DNA from: Ruegeria lacuscaerulensis
GTDB lineage: Bacteria; Pseudomonadota; Alphaproteobacteria; Rhodobacterales; Rhodobacteraceae
Assembly (NCBI RefSeq): GCF_013031245.1
Contig: NZ_WPZL01000010.1
Location: 62,001-126,000 of the forward strand
Direction of reading: 5' to 3'
Length of the DNA: 64,000 nucleotides
The translations under genes were made by a program, and so were the position numbers. Of the stretch, positions 53,181 through 62,824 are shown piece by piece; within the stretch, counting starts at the first letter, position 1; each line of letters opens with the position of its first letter. Below the pieces are notes generated by a model that ran no database searches, was not told the origin of the DNA, and saw only the letters and a list, made by a program, of their open reading frames with translations.

Positions 53181-54089
53181 TCAGACCAGGCCCAATGCCA
53201 CTGCGGATTTCGGATTGATCGCAAGATCAGAGAAATTTGCGACATTTTCCCCGACGACATTGTCCTGCTGCATCAGTGCGACCTGAGCGGGGGTGATGGG
53301 CGGCTTGGGCAAAACTGCCATCGCTGCAGCAAGAAACCACCAGAACCGGTAAGGCACGGGCAACAGCAGCCTCTTTTTGCCACTGCGTCGCGCCAATCGT
53401 TGCACTACTTCCTTGTAGGTAAACACATCCGGGCCACCCAGTTCGTATACGTGACCATGAGCTTTCTCTAAACCCAGAGCACGAACGGCCGCCTTTGCAA
53501 CATCACCTGCATAAACCGGTTGCAGTCGAACACTGCCGTCACCGAAAAGCGGCAGGATCGGCATGCGCCGAAGGATCGCCTCGAGCTCACCGAAAAACAC
53601 GCCGCTGCGACTGAACATGGCGCTTGGACGCAATATTGTGGCCGACGGAAAGGCGCGACGCACCTCATCCTCTCCTTCCGCTCTGGCGCGAACATAGGAT
53701 GATGGAGAGTTTAGATCGACACCGATCCCGGAGATGTGAACCAGATGGTCTGTACCGCCGGACGTCGCGGCCTTGGCGACCGCACGCGCTCCGGCTACAT
53801 GCACATCTCGGAAGGATTCCGTGCGGGTTTCGACGTACAGGCCGATGCAGTTGATCACTGCTGCCGCGCCCGCAAAGGAGCGCTCCAAACTACCCGGGTC
53901 AGTTAAATCACTTTGCACCACGCGAACATCGCCTTCAGGATCGCCGCCTGCCCGTGCGATCCTGTCAGGCCAGCGCGTCGCGATGCTGACAGCGAACCCA
54001 TGCTTCTTCAGTTCTTGAACGACACGGCGTCCAAGGAACCCCGTACCCCCGAGGACGACTGCCGTTTTCCCAGTCTTCGGTGTGATCAC
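53181..54089 (-). CDS. NDUFA9-like short-chain-dehydrogenase-fold protein
   Basis: 302 residues from GTG 54089 (GAGGA seven bases upstream). TAVVLGGTGFLGRRVVQELK is the NAD(P)-binding glycine motif of atypical SDR proteins. VRVVQSDLTDPGSLERSF, INCIGLYVETRTESFRDVHV and ILRPSAMFSRSGVFFGELE match the complex I NDUFA9/39-kDa family found in mitochondria and alphaproteobacteria. In mitochondria this subunit binds NADPH near NuoB/NuoD/NuoH and stabilises the complex. Its place just upstream of nuoJ on the same strand supports an accessory role. The C-terminus looks slightly short. Confidence 0.82.
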   Translation of the reverse strand: MITPKTGKTAVVLGGTGFLGRRVVQELKKHGFAVSIATRWPDRIARAGGDPEGDVRVVQSDLTDPGSLERSFAGAAAVINCIGLYVETRTESFRDVHVAGARAVAKAATSGGTDHLVHISGIGVDLNSPSSYVRARAEGEDEVRRAFPSATILRPSAMFSRSGVFFGELEAILRRMPILPLFGDGSVRLQPVYAGDVAKAAVRALGLEKAHGHVYELGGPDVFTYKEVVQRLARRSGKKRLLLPVPYRFWWFLAAAMAVLPKPPITPAQVALMQQDNVVGENVANFSDLAINPKSAVALGLV

Positions 54090-54380
54090 ATTTGCTTCCT
54101 CGTTCGGGACAAATCCACCCACCGGCCTGGATCACCCAGACCACAAGCGGCGATAAGATAAATCTGACTGGTCTTCGCCAACACCTTACAGCGATCCTGA
54201 CAATCCGACCAAAAAATGCAAAGCAGCCTGTCGGCATCCCGGTCTCGTGTCTATGCGCGTGGCACCGAAACTTGCTTCGGTCTGGTGGGCAATCTTGACA
54301 CCTGGGGAATACTCGTTGCCCGATCAGGTCTGATCGGGAACACTGCAGGTGAAAAACCCGCGTAATGGACCAGGGCTCTG

Positions 54381-57300
54381 ATGGCTGATCTTGTTGAATG
54401 GCTGGCGCGAAATAAACTCGCCAATCTGGAAGGGATACTGGTTGATAATGAAATCGACCTGGATATCCTTTTTGATCTTACGGATGCGGACATGCGCGAG
54501 ATCGGCCTTTCGCTGGGTGCGCGCAAACGGCTGCAGGCGGCTATCGAAGCAGGTGAGCCCGGTCCACCTCAGCCCGCCGTCTCGGGTTCAACAGTAGGCA
54601 GGCGCGACGCCGAGCGGCGGCACCTGACAACGCTATTCGTGGATCTCGTCGGTTCAACAGCCCTGTCAACGCGGTTCGATCCCGAAGAAATGAGCGAGGT
54701 GATCAAGCGCTATCAAAACACGGTGGCCGGTATCGTTACCCGCTATGAAGGGCATGTGGCCAAATACATGGGTGACGGTGTCCTGTGCTATTTCGGCTGG
54801 CCGGTGGCCCATGAAGACGATGCCGAACGCGCCGTGCGCTCTGGCTTGGCAATCACCCGGTCTATTACCGAGTTGCGTTCGCCTGACGGACAGGAACTGT
54901 CGGCGCGTGCCGGCGTGGCGACCGGTATGGTGGTCGTGGGTGATCTCATTGGAGAAGGTGCGGCACAGGAAGAAACCGTAGTCGGAGACACGCCGAACCT
55001 TGCCGCCCGTCTCCAGGCATTTGCCAAACCCGGACAGGTTTTGGTCCCCGATTCTACGAAACAGCTAATTCAAGACACTTTTGAGTTGGAACAGATCGGC
55101 AGTTTCGACGTCAAAGGGTTTGAAACATCTGTACCCGCGTGGCGGGTCGCCGCGGAACGCAGCCTCGAAGGTCGGTTCGAAGCCAAAGACGTCAAACCTG
55201 TCCTGCCAATGATCGGGCGCGACCACGAGTTGGGGCTGATCATGGAACGCTGGCAGCGCGCAATTTCCGGCGAGGGGCAGATCATCGTCCTGATCGGTGA
55301 AGCCGGTATCGGGAAGTCCAGATTGACACGCGCCGTCATTGATGCGGTCTCAACGCTGGATCATTTCCGGATCAACTATCACTGCTCACCCTACCATACG
55401 GATTCGAGTTTTTATCCAGTCATTCAGCAGCTTTCTCATGCCGTGGGCTTTCTGGAGACCGATTCGGCCAACCAAAAAATCGGGAAACTTCGCGAACAGT
55501 TACGTATCGCCGATCCGCGGATCATTGCGGAACTTCTTCAGATTGAAACAGATCCATCTGCTGAAAGATCGGATATGTCCCCGCAACAGCTCCGGCTCCG
55601 GATCATGGAGGAGACCTCGGCTGAAGTACAGGCGCTGTCACGGGAAAAGCCGGTTCTCCTGGTCGTAGAGGACGCGCATTGGATCGACGCCTCAACGCTT
55701 GCGATGATTGAGGCGTGCCTGGACCGGATCGTGGCCGAACGCGTCATGATTCTGATCACAGGCAGACCGGATTTTCAACACACCTTTGGAGGACATCCAA
55801 TTGTGTCAAAGCTCACCCTGAACCGGCTGGGTTCTGAGCAGACTGAAAGCGTGCTGGCAAAGAAATCAGGCGGGAAAAGCCTTCCGAGCGAACTGGTCGC
55901 TGAAATTATCCATCGGACCGATGGTGTGCCGCTGTTTATAGAAGAACTGACAAAAACCATTCTGGAATCCGGCGACCTGAAAGAAACCAAAAACGGCTTT
56001 CAACTCGTCGGTCCCATCGATCGGGTGACCATCCCGGCGACATTGCACGATTCCCTCATGGCGCGGATCGACCGGCTTCAGCCGATGAAGGAGATCGCCC
56101 AGATGGCCGCCTGCATCGGCCGCAGTTTTGACCGGGCGTCTCTGGCGAAGATAGCGCGTGTCGATGATCTGCAACTAGATGAGGCGCTTGGTCAGCTTGA
56201 GCGCAGCGAACTCGTTTTTCGACGCGGAATGTCTCCGGATGCAACATATGTTTTCAAGCATGCTCTGGTTCGGGATGTGGCCTACGAAAGCTTGCTGAAA
56301 CGCCGACGCCTGGAAATCCACCGTCGGCTCACCGACCTGTTTGAGGCTGACCCGAAAGCACCCGAAGAGTTGGTCGCACACCACGCAGCTGAGGCCGGGT
56401 TGACGGAAAGGGCCGTTCTTTTATGGGGAGAGGCCGCCAAGAAAGCCCAGGCACGACCGGCCTACGTCGAAGCAGGAAACCATCTGCGAAACGCCCTGAC
56501 ACTTGTTTCCTGTTTGATGGACAAGCCGGAATGGCGCGAACGGGAACTGGCGCTTTTGGTGCAGCTCGCCCAGGTTCATATCGCCAAGGACGGTTACGCC
56601 TCGGCCGAAGCCAGCGACGCGTTCTCGCAAGCGTTGGAACGGATAGAGGCAACCACGGATCCCGAGCTTAAGGTCGCGATCTACTATGGAACCTGGATTG
56701 CGCCTTATATCGGCAACGATCAGCACAGCGCCTTCGATCTTGTATCGAGGCTTGTCGAAGATTTGGCAAATGAACCAGACCCGGTCCCGCGGTTGATCTC
56801 GCGTCGGATGCGGGCAGCGACACTCATTGCAAAAGGCCGCTCGGCCGAAGCGCTCGAGGACCTCAACACGGCTTACGCGCTCTATCAATCGGCCGAGATC
56901 GTCGACTTTTCCACAAAGTTCGCGCAGGACCCGGGTGTTCAGATTTGGTGCTACATGTTCCTTGCACAGTGGATGTGCGGCGACGAGGACAAGGCGCGGG
57001 AGATCGCCAACAAGGCTCTGGCCCGGGCTCGCGAACTCAAACATGCCAATACGATCTGCTATGTCGGTTTACATGATGTCACTTTGTCGATCTGGATTGG
57101 CGATGTGAAAAGGGCATCCGAAATCAACGAAGAAATGCGACGCGTCTCGGAAGAGCACGACATGTCGCTATGGAAGGACTTCGTTGCCATTCACGACGCT
57201 GTCCTCGCCTGCATGACGGATGAGCCCGGTGCCGTCGACAGGCTGGACGCCGCCTTGGAAGAATATCGCGCCAAGGGGTGTTGGCTATGGGTCACGTTGC

Positions 57301-57581
57301 ATCTGGCAGAACACGCAAAAGCCCAGCTCAGGGCGGGCGATTTTGATGCGGCCCAGAAGACGGTGGATCGCGCATACCGCGAACAGGACAACACAGGAGA
57401 ACGCTGGGCCGAGGCCGAATTGCACCGCATCGAAGGTGAAATCAGAGCTGCCGTGGGAAAAACCGACGCGGCGAATACCTTCTTTGACCAAGCTGTCTCA
57501 GTGGCACAGGTCCAAAAGGCCTATGTGCTGGCTGAGCGCGCGCTCAAATCGAAACGGGCCAACAACAGCACAACTGGTTGA
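54381..57581 (+). CDS. SAM-domain/class III adenylate cyclase/AAA ATPase/TPR protein
   Basis: 1066-residue cytosolic signalling protein. Residues 1-60 form a sterile-alpha-motif-like domain (DLVEWLARNKLANLEGILVD, LSLGARKRLQAAIEA). Residues about 78-260 are a class III cyclase: TTLFVDLVGSTALSTRF with the metal aspartate, KYMGDGVLCYFGWP with the second aspartate, and VVGDTPNLAARLQAFA. The ATPase follows with Walker A GEAGIGKSRL (about 306-315) and Walker B VLLVVEDAHWID (about 427). The C-terminal 450 residues are TPR-like helical repeats. No partner genes lie in its operon. It likely makes cAMP in response to a protein or ligand sensed by the TPR part. Confidence 0.9.
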   Translation: MADLVEWLARNKLANLEGILVDNEIDLDILFDLTDADMREIGLSLGARKRLQAAIEAGEPGPPQPAVSGSTVGRRDAERRHLTTLFVDLVGSTALSTRFDPEEMSEVIKRYQNTVAGIVTRYEGHVAKYMGDGVLCYFGWPVAHEDDAERAVRSGLAITRSITELRSPDGQELSARAGVATGMVVVGDLIGEGAAQEETVVGDTPNLAARLQAFAKPGQVLVPDSTKQLIQDTFELEQIGSFDVKGFETSVPAWRVAAERSLEGRFEAKDVKPVLPMIGRDHELGLIMERWQRAISGEGQIIVLIGEAGIGKSRLTRAVIDAVSTLDHFRINYHCSPYHTDSSFYPVIQQLSHAVGFLETDSANQKIGKLREQLRIADPRIIAELLQIETDPSAERSDMSPQQLRLRIMEETSAEVQALSREKPVLLVVEDAHWIDASTLAMIEACLDRIVAERVMILITGRPDFQHTFGGHPIVSKLTLNRLGSEQTESVLAKKSGGKSLPSELVAEIIHRTDGVPLFIEELTKTILESGDLKETKNGFQLVGPIDRVTIPATLHDSLMARIDRLQPMKEIAQMAACIGRSFDRASLAKIARVDDLQLDEALGQLERSELVFRRGMSPDATYVFKHALVRDVAYESLLKRRRLEIHRRLTDLFEADPKAPEELVAHHAAEAGLTERAVLLWGEAAKKAQARPAYVEAGNHLRNALTLVSCLMDKPEWRERELALLVQLAQVHIAKDGYASAEASDAFSQALERIEATTDPELKVAIYYGTWIAPYIGNDQHSAFDLVSRLVEDLANEPDPVPRLISRRMRAATLIAKGRSAEALEDLNTAYALYQSAEIVDFSTKFAQDPGVQIWCYMFLAQWMCGDEDKAREIANKALARARELKHANTICYVGLHDVTLSIWIGDVKRASEINEEMRRVSEEHDMSLWKDFVAIHDAVLACMTDEPGAVDRLDAALEEYRAKGCWLWVTLHLAEHAKAQLRAGDFDAAQKTVDRAYREQDNTGERWAEAELHRIEGEIRAAVGKTDAANTFFDQAVSVAQVQKAYVLAERALKSKRANNSTTG

Positions 57582-58260
57582 GTAGTGCGATTCAATACGC
57601 GATCACGAGGCCCTCAAAAAACAGACCAACTGAACTGGACGTGCTTATTGAGGCCCGCAAAGCGTCTGCGTTGTATACCTTTTATGGGCCTGGTATTTTC
57701 TGAGTTTCGCTGTTGTAGCAAATGTTTCCTTACATGGGCCGCAATATCCCATTTGAACGGATGATCAGGCGTTGAAGCCGGTTCAACACAGGTCTTTGGG
57801 CGCTTTAGCCAGCTCGCGTCCACTTACTGCTGCTTGATGCTGAAAAAAGTCTGTTTACCCACGACGTGCAAAACCCGAAGCATCAGCCGCTACAACTTCT
57901 GGCATGCCCCATATCTGTTAAACCGCGACGGCAACCGGAAAGTTCAGCTGGAATTGTTCCCCGACTTGGGGACCAATGTGTCGCAATATCTCAATTGCCA
58001 GGCGTTGTTCCATGAACATCAACCACCAGCGTTCCTAACGTGGGACAGGAGCAATCAGATTTTCCCTATAGAAATCGCGTATCCCTACAGGCGCGACCTG
58101 AATGACATCGAATTTCACCTGCTGGATACTAGCAACTTCGCGCTTGTAGAATTTGGCCCGCTGATCGTAATACGTATGTCCAACTTTTTGGATCGCGTTC
58201 ACAGTTTATCCAATTGATCATTGCGGGCCACGATGCATCCAGTCGCGCGGCAACCCCGGG
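57582..58260. other. Mostly non-coding stretch with one weak 127-codon ORF
   Basis: 680 bp between the cyclase and helicase genes. A plus-strand frame at 57834-58217 encodes 127 residues (includes KVQLELFPDLGTNVSQYLN) but shows no domain, no good ribosome-binding site and no partner. It could be a hypothetical gene or a relic. Nothing else is recognisable. Confidence 0.3.
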
Positions 58261-60285
58261 CTAAGCCTTCCGTCTTTTTGGTACGGCATTTCCACCTTTT
58301 GCAGATTTTGCAGCCGCTGCGCGAGCGCGGTTTTTCTTGCTACTTGGTTTGCCCTTGGGTGGTGGTGGACCTTTAGTGGCATCACCGATGGGCTTAGAAC
58401 CACCGTCTTTGCCTGCGCTGCCGCGTGATTTGCGATTTTTCGGCTTTGCGTCCGTTGATTTGAATTTCCCCTCAGTCTTGCCTTTAGGAGCCGTGGGGGC
58501 TTGACGGTGTTCTGGCGCGAGCGCCGGAGCATCTGCCCGGGCCTTCTTAAGCTGTTTTTCCGTCAGATTGGATGGCTTGCGGCCCTCGGGCTTGGACTTG
58601 CGGCGACTGAGTGCTGGCGCGTCGCTCCTATCCACCGGCGTAGAATGACCCTTGAACGGCCGTTCTTTCCCTTTGGACGCGCGACTAGGCTTGGTTCGGC
58701 CAAATGCCGGCAAATCGGGCGCTTTATCCAATCGGACAAGGTCTTTGGAACCTTCGATTTTCAAATCCGATCCAATAGCTGCCAAAAAACCTTCAACACT
58801 GGCTTCACGGATTTCGATATAAGACACGTCATCGGCAATCCGAATGGCGCCGATGTCGTCTTTGGTAAGATCGCCTGCCTTACACACCATTGGCAGCAAA
58901 TGACGCGGAGACGCATTCTGGTTGCGCCCTTCGGATAGCGAAAACCAGACACTGGGACCAAATGCGGCACGCGGTTTTGGGCTCCGCTGATCGACCGCTG
59001 CCAGTTCCTCGGGGGCGGAATGGCGTAACTTGTATTGGCGCAGGTAAGCCGCCGCGATCTGTTCGGGGCTAAATTCTTCGATCAGTTGCTTAACCGCCGT
59101 ACGCTCACTTTCTGTGATCTCTGACTGCCAGTCATCCGATGCGAACATCCGCGTCTGATCGCGTTCATTCACCTCTTCTGCTGACGGAGCAGCCCCCCAA
59201 TCTGCAGTCAGCTTGGCGAATTTCAGAATGCGTTCCGCTTTTTTCCGCGATGACGGCTCTACAACCAATGCACTGACGCCTTTGCGCCCCGCACGGCCTG
59301 TGCGGCCAGAGCGGTGCAACAGGGTTTCATGGCTGTTTGGCAGTTCGGCATGCACCACCAGATCCAGGTTCGGCAGGTCGATCCCACGGGCGGCTACATC
59401 AGTTGCAACGCACACACGAGCCCGCCCATCGCGCATGGATTGTAAGGCATTGGACCGTTCGCTTTGCGTCAACTCGCCCGACAGAGCTACAACCGAGAAC
59501 CCGCGGTTCGACAGGCGCGTGGTCAGGCGCGACACCATTGCGCGCGTATTGCAGAAGACGATCGCGTTGGGCGCCTCGTAATAGCGCAGCACATTGATAA
59601 TTGCGTTTTCTCCGTCGCGCGGGGCAACCATCATGGCACGATAATCAATATCGGCGTGTTGGGTTTGTTCGCTGACAGTACTCACACGTTCCGCATCGCG
59701 CTGATACCGTGTCGCCAGATTGGCAATCGCACGCGGCACAGTGGCGGAAAACAGCAATGTCTGACGTTCTGTTGGCGTTTCATCCAGGATAAATTCCAGA
59801 TCCTCGCGGAACCCAAGGTCAAGCATTTCGTCGGCTTCGTCCAGAACCACAGCACGGATTGCTGTCAGATCAATCGAACCACGCATTATATGGTCTCGCA
59901 GCCGCCCCGGAGTGGCGACAACGATATGTGCGCCCCGAGCAAGTGCCCGGCGTTCATCGCGCATATCCATGCCTCCAACACAGGAGGCCAGATACGCACC
60001 CGCATCAGAATACAACCAGTTCAACTCACGCTTCACCTGCAGCGCCAGTTCCCGGGTCGGTGCAACAACCAATGCCAGCGGGGCGTCCGGCGTTCCGAGC
60101 GTTTCCTCTTCGCCTAGCAGAGTGGGCGCAATTGCCAGTCCAAACCCGATGGTTTTTCCCGATCCGGTTTGCGCGGATACCAGCATATCACGCCCTTCCA
60201 GTTCGGGCTGAGTCACGGCCAGTTGGACTTGTGTCAAAGTGTCATAGCCCTTGCGGGCAAGCGCATCTGCAATGGTTTGTTTCAC
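58261..60285 (-). CDS. DEAD-box RNA helicase with DbpA-like RNA-binding domain
   Basis: 674 residues from GTG 60285; longer TTG-initiated frames lack support. Motifs are LVSAQTGSGKTIGFGLA (I), APTRELALQ (Ia), ATPGRLRDHI, VLDEADEMLDLGF (DEAD), FSATVPRAI (SAT), and HRSGRTGRAGRKG (VI). After the core comes a DbpA/CsdA-type RNA-binding fold (about 490-560) and a lysine/arginine-rich tail of about 120 residues. It remodels structured RNA, probably in ribosome assembly or at low temperature. It is monocistronic. Confidence 0.92.
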   Translation of the reverse strand: MKQTIADALARKGYDTLTQVQLAVTQPELEGRDMLVSAQTGSGKTIGFGLAIAPTLLGEEETLGTPDAPLALVVAPTRELALQVKRELNWLYSDAGAYLASCVGGMDMRDERRALARGAHIVVATPGRLRDHIMRGSIDLTAIRAVVLDEADEMLDLGFREDLEFILDETPTERQTLLFSATVPRAIANLATRYQRDAERVSTVSEQTQHADIDYRAMMVAPRDGENAIINVLRYYEAPNAIVFCNTRAMVSRLTTRLSNRGFSVVALSGELTQSERSNALQSMRDGRARVCVATDVAARGIDLPNLDLVVHAELPNSHETLLHRSGRTGRAGRKGVSALVVEPSSRKKAERILKFAKLTADWGAAPSAEEVNERDQTRMFASDDWQSEITESERTAVKQLIEEFSPEQIAAAYLRQYKLRHSAPEELAAVDQRSPKPRAAFGPSVWFSLSEGRNQNASPRHLLPMVCKAGDLTKDDIGAIRIADDVSYIEIREASVEGFLAAIGSDLKIEGSKDLVRLDKAPDLPAFGRTKPSRASKGKERPFKGHSTPVDRSDAPALSRRKSKPEGRKPSNLTEKQLKKARADAPALAPEHRQAPTAPKGKTEGKFKSTDAKPKNRKSRGSAGKDGGSKPIGDATKGPPPPKGKPSSKKNRARAAAAKSAKGGNAVPKRRKA

Positions 60286-60559
60286 GGTGGTGGTTCTTTG
60301 TATCGGCCGGGTGATGTGAACCGTGCGGTATTGCAATCAGCGCATCATCCAAGGGTAAGGGCTGCCTCTTATAGGGAGTCATCCGCATTGTATAGCCGAG
60401 GCTGACATTATCGTCGCTAAAACTGACTTGTTCTGCCTAGGTCGGCGTATAATGACCTAAGGCTTGACCTTGCCACAGTTCACAACCCGAGCGCGGGGCC
60501 TTTTCCTGAAACGAAAATTGGTTCCTGAGTACAAGGTCATACTGATTGCCCAATTTTTC

Positions 60560-61183
60560 TTACCAATCGCCTTTGCTCGGTACCATAGTGACTGCGATTT
60601 CATGGCTCTCATTTTCTATAGGGTGCCATTGTTTTGCGATCGGCTTACAAACTCCCAGACAATCAATCGCTCGGGCCGCTATCTGCTCAATAATGTCATT
60701 CTGATCGCGCGGACCGAGGTAAAAGGCGGGCACCGGAGGCATTATCACCGCCCCCATTTCGGTCGCGGATGTCATGTTCCGCAGATGGGCTAGTGTCAGC
60801 GGTGCTTCTCGGGTCAAGAGAACCAAAGGCCTGCGCTCTTTGAGTTGGACACTCGCTGCCCTTGTCAGCAAATTGTCATCGAGACCCAGCGAGATGGCAG
60901 CAAGGGTCCGCATTGAACAAGGAGCCACGATCATACCCGCAACCGGAACCGAGCCTGACGCAATGCTGGCACCTACATCAGTCGTCGCGTGGTGACGGGT
61001 TACCAGATGGCGCAGTTCCTCCAATGCACCCTCGCCACATTCCTGCGCCAAAGTCAGGTTGGCCGCCGGGCTGACGACAAGATCAACCTCGATACCCTGC
61101 ACGGACAGGTTGCGGGCGATCGCAAGGCTCAGTGCCGCGCCTGACGCCCCGGACACTCCTAAAATGACGCGCGCTTCGGTCAT
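60560..61183 (-). CDS. ubiX: Flavin prenyltransferase UbiX
   Basis: 207 residues. VILGVSGASGAALSLAIARN is the FMN-binding GASGA motif. DLVVSPAANLTL, IVAPCSMRTLAAISLGLDDN LLTRAASV and LLTREAPLTLAHLRNM are UbiX/Pad1 signatures. It makes prenylated FMN, the cofactor of UbiD, encoded immediately upstream with an ATGA overlap. The C-terminus is about 15 residues longer than usual. Confidence 0.93.
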   Translation of the reverse strand: MTEARVILGVSGASGAALSLAIARNLSVQGIEVDLVVSPAANLTLAQECGEGALEELRHLVTRHHATTDVGASIASGSVPVAGMIVAPCSMRTLAAISLGLDDNLLTRAASVQLKERRPLVLLTREAPLTLAHLRNMTSATEMGAVIMPPVPAFYLGPRDQNDIIEQIAARAIDCLGVCKPIAKQWHPIENESHEIAVTMVPSKGDW

Positions 61184-62742
61184 CGGCTCAATTCCGGAAA
61201 AAGCCGATCCAGAAGGTCAGTCGCAAAGTCGCGGTCCACGTCAGACGTATACATAACCTCACCCCAGTCCCGACTTGTTTCGCTGCCGATCTTTGTGGTG
61301 GCGTCAATGCCCATTTTGCCCGCCAACCCCGGCTGAGGTGAGGCAAAGTCGAGATAATCCATCGGTGTATTCTCCAGCATCATCACGTCGCGGGTAGGGT
61401 CCATGCGCGTGGCCAGCGCCCAGGCGATGTCATCCCAGTTTCTTGGATCTATGTCTGAATCCACGGCCACGATCATTTTGGTGTAACTGAACTGCGGCAA
61501 CATTCCCCAAAGCGCCATCATCACGCGACGCGCCTGCCCGGGATAGCGCTTGTCGATGCTGATGACCGCTATGCGATAGGAACAGGCAGCGGGCGGCAGC
61601 CAGAGATCGTGTATTTCAGGGATCTGTGCCTGTATCGTCGGCAACGCGAGCCGGTTGAACACCTCTCCGATGATCGTCGGTTCATCCGGTGGGCGGCCCG
61701 TGTAGGTGGACAGGTACAAAGGTGCTTCTCGATGGGTTACGGCGCTGACATGCATAACGGGAAACGGCTCAGCCGGGTTGTAATAGCCGGTGTGATCTCC
61801 GAACGGACCTTCGGGCGCAGTTTCTTTTGGGGACACCCATCCTTCCAACACAATTTCGGCATCTGCAGGAACCAGCAGTGGCACAGTTTTGGCAGGCACC
61901 AACTTAGGCCGCGTGCCGTTCAAAGCACCGGCAAAGGTCAGTTCGGAAACGGTTTCCGGCAAGGGCAGCGCGGCCGACAGAAGTGTCGCGGGGTTTGCGC
62001 CAAGCACAATCGCCACGGGCATTTTCTCGTTACGCCGAGCCCAGCTCCGATGATGTGCGGCCCCGCCGCGATGCGGCAACCAGCGCATGATCAGACGGTC
62101 TTGATCCAGCACCTGGACCCGATAAACACCGGCATTGTAGCTGTTGACTGCGTCGGGCTCGCCGGCAAAGGGTCGCGTCACGACGACGGGCCACGTGATG
62201 AGTGGACCGGCGTCACCCGGCCAGTGTGTCTGAACAGGCAGTGCAGCTAATTCGACATCATCCCCTGTGTGGACCACGGATTGAACCGGTGCCGATTTGA
62301 CAACCTTTGGCCGGGTCGCAAGCGCAGCTTTCAGCATTGGCCATCTCGACAACGCATCGCGCAACCCGTCGGGCGGGTTCGGCGATCGGAGAGCGGCCAG
62401 AAACACGCCAAGTTCACTCAGCCCGTCTGTCGAAACTCCAAGCCCGGCGGCGACGCGTTCGGTGGTACCGAAGAGGTTCACGACGACCGGGATGTCCGAC
62501 CGCCTGCCCTGTCCGATCACCGGTTGGTCGAATTGCAGAACAGGCCCTTGCGCCTCCAATACAGCCCGGTGCACTGCGGTCATCTGATGGCGCACTGAAA
62601 CCGGATCTGGCACGGTTTTGAACTGACCGGTCTCCTGACACCAGTTCAGGAAATGACGAAGGCTGGGATGTGGCGGCAGGGTGCGAATGGGATTGCTCCG
62701 GTGAACATTCCTTTCCCCTATCAGCGCATCCGGGAGGCGCAC
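61180..62742 (-). CDS. ubiD: UbiD-family prenylated-FMN decarboxylase
   Basis: Up to 520 residues. The outermost start, GTG 62742, touches an FNR-like box; homology begins around HPSLRHFLNWCQETGQFKTV, so the true start may be inside. PEGPFGDHTGYYNPAEPFPV carries the E(x)P...D active region, and IAVISIDKRYPGQARRVMMA and DPTRDVMMLENTPMDYLDFA are family motifs. It likely decarboxylates 4-hydroxy-3-polyprenylbenzoate in ubiquinone synthesis. The ubiX partner is downstream, and ubiT/ubiU on the other side support ubiquinone rather than a catabolic decarboxylase. Confidence 0.88.
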   Translation of the reverse strand: MRLPDALIGERNVHRSNPIRTLPPHPSLRHFLNWCQETGQFKTVPDPVSVRHQMTAVHRAVLEAQGPVLQFDQPVIGQGRRSDIPVVVNLFGTTERVAAGLGVSTDGLSELGVFLAALRSPNPPDGLRDALSRWPMLKAALATRPKVVKSAPVQSVVHTGDDVELAALPVQTHWPGDAGPLITWPVVVTRPFAGEPDAVNSYNAGVYRVQVLDQDRLIMRWLPHRGGAAHHRSWARRNEKMPVAIVLGANPATLLSAALPLPETVSELTFAGALNGTRPKLVPAKTVPLLVPADAEIVLEGWVSPKETAPEGPFGDHTGYYNPAEPFPVMHVSAVTHREAPLYLSTYTGRPPDEPTIIGEVFNRLALPTIQAQIPEIHDLWLPPAACSYRIAVISIDKRYPGQARRVMMALWGMLPQFSYTKMIVAVDSDIDPRNWDDIAWALATRMDPTRDVMMLENTPMDYLDFASPQPGLAGKMGIDATTKIGSETSRDWGEVMYTSDVDRDFATDLLDRLFPELSR

Positions 62743-62756
62743 TTGACAACAGTCAA
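62743..62756. promoter_or_regulatory. FNR/FnrL-like box between ubiD and ubiT
   Basis: TTGACAACAGTCAA is a perfect TTGAC-N4-GTCAA inverted repeat, one base per half from the FNR consensus TTGAT-N4-ATCAA. It is centred 75 bp before the ubiT start, compatible with class II activation of ubiT at low oxygen. Confidence 0.6.
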
Positions 62757-62824
62757 TTCACCACACCCGTCCGCAGCCTAGGAAAGCAGCGTGCACATTA
62801 TTGCTGAGGCTGCAGGAGGTCTGT

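Noticed and set aside
60464-60793. Possible 109-residue plus-strand gene
   Set aside because: Its second half is antisense to ubiX and the first half has no motif.
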